Below, piece after piece: positions 55,591 through 64,000 of a DNA stretch of 64,000 nucleotides. Numbering within the stretch: position 1 is the first letter of the stretch; every line of letters starts with the position of its first letter. A program made the translations under genes and the position numbers. The notes below the pieces were generated by a model that searched no databases, had not been told where the DNA came from, and saw nothing but the letters and a program-made list of their open reading frames with translations. The stretch spans positions 22,792,005 through 22,856,004 of the forward strand of contig NC_063256.1 of the NCBI RefSeq assembly GCF_019578655.1, in the 5' to 3' direction. Source of the DNA: Ricinus communis. Its lineage: Eukaryota; Streptophyta; Magnoliopsida; Malpighiales; Euphorbiaceae.

Positions 55591-58534
55591 TGTAATACTC
55601 AAAATTTTTCCTTTAATAAAGATAATATTAATAATAATTAATAAATAAGTTCTTATTTAAATTAATTTAATTTAATTTTTATTTGGTTTAATTGGAATGA
55701 TTTAAATGCAATTTTAAATTTTAATGCTAGACAAATAAATGAGTTATTTTCTATATCCAATTAGTTTGATTTTTAAGAAATTAATTTAGTAAATTATTTG
55801 AAAAATAAATTATATTTTTGGTTATTCAAAATTTTCCCCCAAATGAATATATTTAGTTAAATTCTATATTTGAGAGTTATGAAAGAAATTGTAAAGGATA
55901 TTTTATAAAAGAATTATTGGGGAAAGGGTATTTTAATTAGACAATGGTATTAAATTTTAATTGGAAAATATTTAGCAAATTGATTAATTAAATTAATTGT
56001 TGTTAGGAATAAATTAAAAATTTATTTTGGAATAAGGATTAAAAGTAAAATTTTATTAATATGGGGTTTTAATGAAAATTTGTATGTTTGGTATTTTTGT
56101 AATTAAATATGTCGGCAAGGGCTTTTTGGTAATTTTACATTTAAAAGCAAGGGTAAATATGTAATTGTGTATTTTCAATAATTCTAATTTGGCCCAAATT
56201 AAATAGTTAGGGGCTTAATTGAAAAGCTAAAGAAAAGTTTAGGGGTTAATTGGAATTTTTGCAGGATGAAATTGATAGTAATTAAAAAGTTGAGGGACCA
56301 AATGGTAAAAAAAGAAAAGTTGAGGGACCTAATGTCGATATTGATCGAAGGAAAAGAAAACAAGAAAAGGAGTAAGAAGGGGGATTTCGGGAAGGAAGCT
56401 TCCGTCGGCTTCCCTGGCAGCCGAGGATTTCATCCGTCTGAGGCACGGCGGAGCGGGCCGGAAGTGCAGCGGAGGCCGGCGAGCTCGGTGGAGGAGGCGG
56501 CAGTAGCTCCGGTGGTGTCAGGTGGCAGAGAGTATGCGGAAGGGGGCAGCAGCTTCTTGCCGTCGTTGTGGTCGTCTCTGGCAGCCATTTTGGGTGGTTC
56601 TGGTCTCAAATGACTAAAGAAGCAAGCTTTCTTCCTTGCCCACCATCTCCCCTTGAGGTTGCCGGAATTAGAAGATCCAGTGAAGTGAAAAGTTAGGGGT
56701 GGTCGGCATTTTCCGGTGAGCTCCGGCGTGCTATGGATGATCGGAGGACGTATCCGGACTCTCCTCAGCTCAAGCTTCGCAATGGCACCGATTTCGTGGC
56801 GATCGGACTCCGTTTGCAAATTGATCCCTCCAGATGATCGGGGGTCGGATCGGAAAATCGAAAGTGGGGATCGTCATCAGCGCGTCCTTTCGAGTCCGTT
56901 GGTGTGTTCAGATTTTCAATTGGACTCCGGCGGCTGGAGGCTAGTCGACCGAGCGATCAAGCGTCTTGGTAATTTTCTCTGGCCCGTAGATTTTGGAATT
57001 CTCTGGTTTATTATATGCTTATTGATTTGTGTTGAGTATTAGATACTATTTATGTGTTAAAATAATTGGTTGTCGGACTTCCTGCTATAGTCGTTATTTG
57101 TGTTGTGTAGGGGAGTCGGGAAAAATAGTGAAGTCTTGGGGACCCAACTCCCGTTGTATTAAATTGTTGATTATTTGAAGTGTTTTCTGGCAGGTCATGG
57201 ACCCGTTTTACGGGGGGTAAACGTCTGTATTGTAGGGGAGGTTCTGCCGAATTTTTGGTAGAATGTACCTGAGTTGAGATTCTTAGACAGTCAGTCCTAG
57301 GGATCTAGACCTAGGGTTAATTGTCAATTGATAAATTGTTTTTCGTGATTAGATAAATCCGTCAGTTCGGCTCGCTCCAACCGAGGCATCGGAGCAGAGC
57401 TAGGAGGTCATCAAAGCAGTGAGTTAAAGTCAAATATCGGTTATGCACGTGTCATGAATAATTTTTGAATAGCTACTGTGATTATTTGATTGCAAGTTTA
57501 AATTATTCATGTATATCATGATTTTTTATTACTATTGATATATATATATATATCAATTCCTTTATCATTGATTTTATTATTGCATGATGATACAGGATGG
57601 GACGACAGTAGAACAAATTAGTTTGATGAGTGTACCGGTGTAAATCCGAGAGTGATGGAAAAAGGGTAAATGGGTAAATATAAAAAGGAAAGTTTAGGAC
57701 TTGCCCTGGTCGAGCATCACTCTCTGGGCTTAGTAGAGTGTGTTTGCCGAAGTAAAGGTCCCTGGTCGAGCATTGCTCTCTGGGCGCCGGCTTATTTGGA
57801 AACCTAAGTGACCAGACTAGAGGTAAGGTCCCTGGTCGAGCTTCGCTCTCCTCATTGGAGTAAGAGAGCTGAAGAGCTGAAGCTGATAGTGAACATTAAG
57901 TGACCGGACTGGAGTTAAGGACCCTGGTCAAGCTTTGCTCTCTAGGCGCCAATTCTGTTGGAATGAGATTAGTCGAGATGTTAGTGTTGGGATTAGGGTT
58001 CTACTGAAGTACTCCGCCCCGTAGTGTGTAAAAATTATTTTATTTAAGCATGGCATGACACGTATATTTTTACATGACTTAATGTTTATTTCAAATTAAA
58101 TAAATGTATTATTGAAGTATATGCAACTGTTTTTGGATATATGATTTTAACTCACTCTAGACCGGTCTCAATTTTACTGTTTTTCATATTTGAGTTTGTT
58201 AGACTTCCCGTGGCTCTTATCAAGCAACCCGACTCCTTCATCATCGGGTGACGTGTTTGATTTGGTTTTTCTGACTTGTAAAAAATTTAGATTCTGCGCA
58301 GTAGAAATAGTAGATATATCAGTTGTAAACTTTTTGTAGTTTCGGGTCTCACCTAATCCTTCTGGCAGACCGAATTAAATATGTAAAATTTAACAGTAAG
58401 ATTAATTGTGGCATCAGTAAAATGAGATGAGATTTAATTGAGTTTGTGAGTGTCAGGCCTACTACAGGATTTGGTGGCCTTACGCCTACCCATTCCCTAG
58501 TGTCGGTCACGGGCCCACAGATGGGGTCGTGACA
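55591..58534 (+). mobile_element. 3' LTR of the internally deleted element
   Basis: TGTAATACTC...GGGGTCGTGACA, 2,944 bp, homologous along its length to 39753-42675 and 52135-54865 but clearly diverged. It keeps the GC-rich centre (56390-56960) and the palindrome cluster (about 57712-57945). The 115- and 129-codon frames in the GC-rich part lie on opposite strands of the same DNA and are not genes. Confidence 0.9.
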
Positions 58535-61500
58535 TATAAATATAGCACATTTATGGGATCATTTTCTAAAATTAAATTATTAGCACTATTATAGCATTTT
58601 TTTCTCAAATTCATAAATTTACAAGATTTACGGGGTTATTTCTTATATCGACAAATATACCCCTTTTATGGGGTTATTTTCTCATATTATAAAATTAACC
58701 CATTTAAGGAGTTGTTTTCTCAAACTCACAAATATACCAAAATTACGGGGTTATTTTCTCCGATTGATAAATATCACCGTATTACAGGTTTGTTTTCTCA
58801 TATTAATAAATTTACCCCTTCTACGAGGCTGTTTTCTCAGACTTGCAATTACACTACTTTTACGGGGTTGTTTTCTTAGTTTCATAAATATGCATGTTTT
58901 ACGAGGTTATATTCTTATATTGATAAATATACCACGTTTACCGAGTCGTTTTCTCATATTAAATTATTAGCAATATTATGGTGTTGTTCTCTCAAATTCA
59001 TAAAAATACACGTTTTACAGGGTCATTTACTTATATCGACGAATATACCCCATTTACGGGTTTGTTTTCTCATATTAAAAAATTAAACCATTTAATGGGC
59101 TATTTTCTCATACTAAAAAATATTTCAAAATTACGGGGTTATTTTCTACGATCGATAAATAATACCCGTATTACGGTGTTATTTTATAACATTAAAGAAC
59201 ATACCCTTCTACAAGGCTGTTTTTTCAAACTCGCAATTGCACTACTTTTACGGGGTTATTTTTTTATATTAATAAATATACACGTTTTACATTGTCATTT
59301 TCTCATATTAAATTATTAGCACTATTATGGGGTTGTTTTTTCAAATTAATGAATATACACTTTTATGGGGTTATTTTCTTATATCGACAAATATACCCCT
59401 TTTACACGATTATTTTCTCATATTATAAAATTAACCCATTTAAGGAATTGTTTTCTCATACTCATAAATATACCAAAATTACGGAGTTATTTTCTCCGAT
59501 TTATAAATATCCTTGTATTACGGGGTTGTTTTCTCATATCAAAAAATTTACCCCTTTCTACGAGGACTGTTTTCTCAGATTCGCAATTACACTACTTTTA
59601 CGTGGTTGTTTTCTCATATTATAAAATTAACCCATTTAAGGGGTCGTTTTCTCATACTCACAAATATACCAAAATTACGAAGCTATTTTCTCCGATTGAT
59701 AAATATCCCCGTTTTATGGGGTTGTATTCTCATAGTAAAAAATTTACCCCTTCTACGAGGCTGTTTTCTCAAGCTCGCAATTACAATACTTTTACGGGTT
59801 TGTTTTCTTAGATACATAAATATACATATTTTACGCGGTCATTTTCTTATATTGATAAATATACCACTTTTACGGGGTCGTTTTCTCAAATTAAATTATT
59901 AGAACTATTTTGGGGTTGTTTTTTCGAATTCATAAATTTACACGTTCTACGGGGTTCTTTCTTATATCGACAAATATACCCCATTTATGGAGTTATTTTC
60001 TCATATTATAAAATTAACCCATTTAAGGGGTTGTTTTCTCATGCTAAAAAATATACAAATATTACAGGTTATTTTCACCGATTGATAAATATCCCCGTAT
60101 AACAGGGTTGTTTTTCTCATATTAAAAACATTTACCCTTCTGCGAGGCTCTTTTCTGAAACTTGCAAATACACTACTTTTATGGGGATGTTTTCTCAAGT
60201 TCATAAATATACACGTTTTACGGGATTATTTTCTTATATTGATAAATATACCACTTTTACGGGATCGTTTTCTCTTATTAAATTATTAGCATTATTATGG
60301 GGTTGTTTTCTCAAACTCATAAATATACACGTTTTACGGTTTTATTTTCTTATATCGACGAATATACCCCTTTTGCGGGATTGTTTTCTCATATTATAAA
60401 ATTAACCCATTTAAAGTTTATTTCTCCATACTAAACAATATACCAAAATTACGGGGTTATTTTCTCCGATTGATAAATATCCCCGTATCACGGGGTTATT
60501 TTCTAATATTTCTACATATACCCCTATTACAGGGTTGTTTTCTCATATTAAAAAATTTACCCCTTCTACGAAGCTGTTTCTCAGACTAGTAATTACACTA
60601 CTTTTACAGGGTTATTTTTACAGATTCATAAATATACACATTTTACATGGTTATTTTATTATATTCATAAATATACCACTTTTACGGGGTCGTTTTCTCA
60701 AATTAAATGATTAGCACTATTATGGGGTTGTTTTGTCAAATTCATAAATTTACACGTTTTATGGGGTTATTTTCTCATACTCTAAAATTAACCCATTTAA
60801 GGGATTGCTTTCCCATACTCACTAATATACCAAAATTACGGGGTTATTTTCTATGATTGATAAATATCCCCTTATTACGGGGTTGTTTTCCCATATTAAA
60901 AAATTTGCCCCTTCTACGAGGCTACTTTCTCAGATTCGCAATTACACTACTTTTATGGGGTTGTTTTCTCATATTCATATATATACATATTTTATGGGGT
61001 TATTTTCTTATATCGACAAATATACCCCTTTTACGGGGTTCTTTTCTCATATTATAAAATTAAGCCATTTAAGGGGTTATTTTCTCATACTCACAAATAT
61101 ACCAAAATTACGGAGATATTTTCTCCGATTGATAAATATCCTCATTTTACGGGGTTGTATTCTCATAGTTAAAAATTTACCCTTCTACGAAGTTGTTTTC
61201 TCAGACTCGTAATTACAATACTATTACGGGGTTTGTTTTCTCAGATTCATAAATATACACATTTTATAGGGTTATTTTCTTATGTTGATAAATATACCAC
61301 TTTTACAGGGTCGTTTTCTCAAATTAAAATATTACAACTATTATGGGGTTATTTTTTCAAATTCATAAATTCACACGTTCTACGGGGTTATTTTCTTATA
61401 TCGACAAATCTACACCTTTTACGGGGTTATTTTCTCATATTATAAAATTAACCCATTTAAGGGGTTGTTTTCTCATACTCACAAATATACCAAAATTACG

Positions 61501-64000
61501 GGGTTATTTTCTCCGATTGATAAATATCCCCGTATTACGGGGTTGTATTCTCATATTAAAAAAATTATCGCCTCTACAAGGCTATTTTCTCAGACTCGCA
61601 ATTAATCTAATTTTGCAAGGTTGTTTACTCATATTCATAAATATACACGTTTTACAGGGTTATTTTCTTGTATTGATAAATGTACAACTTTTACAGGGTC
61701 ATTTTCTCGTATTAAATTATTAGCACTATTATGTGGTTGTTTTCTGAAATTCATAAATATACACGTTATACGGGTTTATTTTCTTATATCGACAAATATA
61801 CCCATTTTACGGGGTTGTTTACTCACATTATAAAATTAACACATGTAAGGGATTATTTTCTCAATCTCATAAATATACCAAAATCGCGGGGATCTTTTCT
61901 CCGATTGATAAACATCCACGTATTACCGGGTTGTTTTCTCATATTAAAAAATTTACCCATTCTACGAGCCTGTTTTCTCAGACTCGCAATTACACTACTT
62001 TTATGGGGTTATTTTATCAGATTCATAAATATGCACGCTTTACGAGAATATTTTCTTATATTGACAAATATACTCCTTTTACGGGATTGTTTTCTCATAT
62101 TATAAAATTAACGCAATTAAGGGGTTGTTTTCACATACTCACAAATATACCAAAATTACGGGGTTATTTTCTCCGATTCATACATATCCCCGTTATACGG
62201 GGTTATATTCTCATATTAAAAAATTTACCCCTTCTACGAGGGTGTTTTCTCAGACTCGCAATTACACTACTTTTACGGGGTTGTTTTCTCAGATTCATAA
62301 ATATACACATTTTATGGGGTTATTTTCTTATATTGATAAATAAACTACTTTTACGGGGTCGTTTTCTCAAATTAAATTATTAGCAGTATTATGGGGTTGT
62401 TTTCTCAAATTCATAAATTTACACGTTTTACGGGGTTATTTTCTTATATCGATAAATATACGTCTTTTACGGGGTTGTTTTCTCATATTCTAAAATTAAC
62501 CCATTTAAGGGGTTGTTTTCTCATACTCACAAATATACCAAAATTACGGTGTTATTTTCTTCAATTGATAAATATCCCAGTATTACAGGGTTGTTTTCTC
62601 ATATTAAAATCATTTACCTTTTCTACAAGGTTGTTTTCTCAGATTCACAAATACACTACTTTTACTGGGTTATTTTCCTATATTCATAAATATACATATT
62701 TTATGGGTTTATTTTCTTATATTGATAAACTACTACTTTTACGGGGTCGTTTTCTCTTATTAATTTATTAACACTATTATGTGGTAGTTTTCTCAAATTC
62801 ATAAATTTACTCGTTTTACAGGATTACTTACTTATATCGACAAATACACCCCTTTTACGGAGTTGTTTTCTCATATTATTAAATTAACCCATTTAAGAGT
62901 TGTTTTCTCATACTCACAAATATACCAAAATTACGTGGTTATTTTCTCCGATTGATAAATATACCCGTATTATGGGATTATTTTCTCATATTAAAGAACT
63001 TACCCCTTCTACGAGGCTGTTTTCACAGACTCGCAATTACACTACTTTTACGGGATTGTTTTCTCATATTCAGAATATACATGTTTTAAGGATTATTTTC
63101 TTATATTGATAAATATACCACTTGTACGTGGTCATTTTCTCATATTAAATTATTACCACTATTATGGGATTGTTTCTTTAAATTCATGTTTTACGGAGTT
63201 ATTTTTTTATATCGATAAATATACCCCGTAAATCTCATATCTTGGAATTAACCCATTTAAGGGGTTGTTTTCTCATATTCACATACCAATATTACGGGTT
63301 TATTTTCTTATATCGACAAATATACCTCTTTTACGGGATTATTTTCTCATATTGTGAAATTAACCCATTTAAGGGGTCGTTTTCTCATACTCATAAATAT
63401 ACCAAAATTACGGGATTATTTTCTCCGATTGATAAATAACCCCGTATTACGGTGTTGTATTCTCATATTAAAAAATTTACCAATTCTACGAGGCTGTTTT
63501 CTCAAACTTATAATTACACTACTTTTACGGGATTGTTTTCTCAAATTCATAAATATACACGTTTTACGGGATTAGTTACTTATATCGACAAATATACCCT
63601 TTTACGTGGTTGTTTTCTCATATTATAAAATTAATCCATTTAAGGGTTTGTTTTCTCATACTCACAAATATACCAAAATTACGGGGTTATTTTCTCCGTT
63701 TGATAAATATAGCCATATTACGGGATTGTTTTGTCATATTAAAAAAGTTACCCCTTCTACGAGGATGTTTTCTCGGACTCGCAATTACACTACTTTTACG
63801 TGATTGTTTTCTCATATTCATAAATATACACATTTTACGGGGTTATTTTTATTTTCTTATATTGATAAATATACCACTTTTATGGGTTCATTTTCTCATA
63901 TTAAATTATGAGCACTATTATGGAGTTGTTTTTTCAGATTCATTAATATACACGTTTCACAGAGTTATTTTCTTATATCGACAAATTTACCCTTTTACGG
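58535..64000 (+). repeat. 39-bp satellite in a 10-monomer higher-order repeat, block 3, continuing past the window
   Basis: Same monomers and order as block 1. ACCCATTTAAG landmarks are at 58698, 59087, 59434, 59630, 60017, 60405, 60791, 61063, 61451, 61839, 62111, 62499, 62887, 63251, 63363 and 63634. Spacings are mostly 386-389 bp, with others near 347, 196, 272, 364 and 112. The array runs to the last base, so its true length is unknown. Confidence 0.95.

Larger units (their letters stand above)
55160..58534 (+). mobile_element. Internally deleted Tekay-like element in the satellite
   Basis: Structure: about 80 bases of 5' LTR (TGTAATACTC...), then the last 330 bases of the polyprotein region, a polypurine tract, and a full 3' LTR. 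The flanks are GATAA (55155-55159) and TATAA (58535-58539), a target duplication with one change; the satellite continues in register. The deletion removes most of the LTR, gag and pol. Its retained pol end links this LTR family to chromodomain-bearing elements. Confidence 0.85.

Noticed and set aside
56266..56819. Open frames of 115 (plus) and 129 (minus) codons
   Set aside because: They overlap on opposite strands of the GC-rich centre of an LTR and have no homology between copies at the protein level.
46693..63803. Many forward frames of 60-150 codons with repeated GLFSxIxKYT or LRGxFLxLxN patterns, looking like a repeat-protein gene family
   Set aside because: They follow the 39-bp satellite unit exactly, overlap each other in different frames, lack a shared start and continue from one monomer type to the next; they are expected from a repeat length divisible by three.
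46556..64000. Regular short repeat with variable halves, superficially like a CRISPR array
   Set aside because: The variable halves recur in fixed order every 388 bp, so they are not unique spacers. No cas genes are present and the context is a plant nuclear genome.

Overview
This window looks like a gene-poor, heterochromatic stretch of a flowering-plant nuclear genome, most likely a eudicot. No intact host gene, rRNA or tRNA gene is visible. Almost all of it is nested, decayed LTR retrotransposons plus a large tandem satellite. The host call rests on the plant-specific Ty3/gypsy lineages present (Tat, Athila, Tekay/Del-like chromovirus, a second chromovirus), on plant-type primer-binding sites and on strong AT richness. 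Lineage names come from motif recognition by eye, not from a search.

Layout. 1-915: AT-rich sequence with one possible membrane-protein reading-frame remnant at the left edge. 916-10218: a decayed Tat-lineage Ty3/gypsy element with 5' LTR, tRNA-Arg-type PBS, gag, PR, RT, RNase H and integrase in order, cut off before its 3' LTR by a minus-strand Ty1/copia-type LTR (10219-11910). 12725-14169: a solo Athila-type LTR (minus) with perfect ATACT duplications. 14940-16475: an LTR-like segment with a TATA box and paired CTC-GCGAG palindromes. 16476-19744 and 29239-30093: an Athila element split by a fairly recent Tekay-like chromovirus (19745-29233) with two nearly identical LTRs of about 2.3 kb. 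30094-39497: a scrambled field of chromovirus pieces on both strands, with two minus-strand tRNA-iMet PBSs, a head-to-head junction near 36.13 kb and an Athila fragment spliced into pol. 39753-42675: a solo LTR of a second Tekay-like family with ATGGG duplications. 43031-46555: further decayed LTR pieces.

46556 to the window end is a satellite made of about 39-bp monomers organised into a 10-monomer, about 388-bp higher-order repeat. It is interrupted by two insertions of the same second Tekay-like LTR family (a solo LTR at 52135-54865 and an internally deleted element at 55160-58534), both with recognisable target duplications. With the insertions removed, the satellite stays in register. 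Because 39 bp is 13 codons, the satellite produces many long forward reading frames with a 13-residue periodicity; I treat these as by-products of the repeat rather than genes.

How the parts relate: nothing here forms a working pathway. The informative content is the order of insertion (Athila older than the Tekay-like element inside it; satellite older than the LTRs inside it) and the satellite's modular higher-order structure. The satellite is the best candidate for something undescribed.
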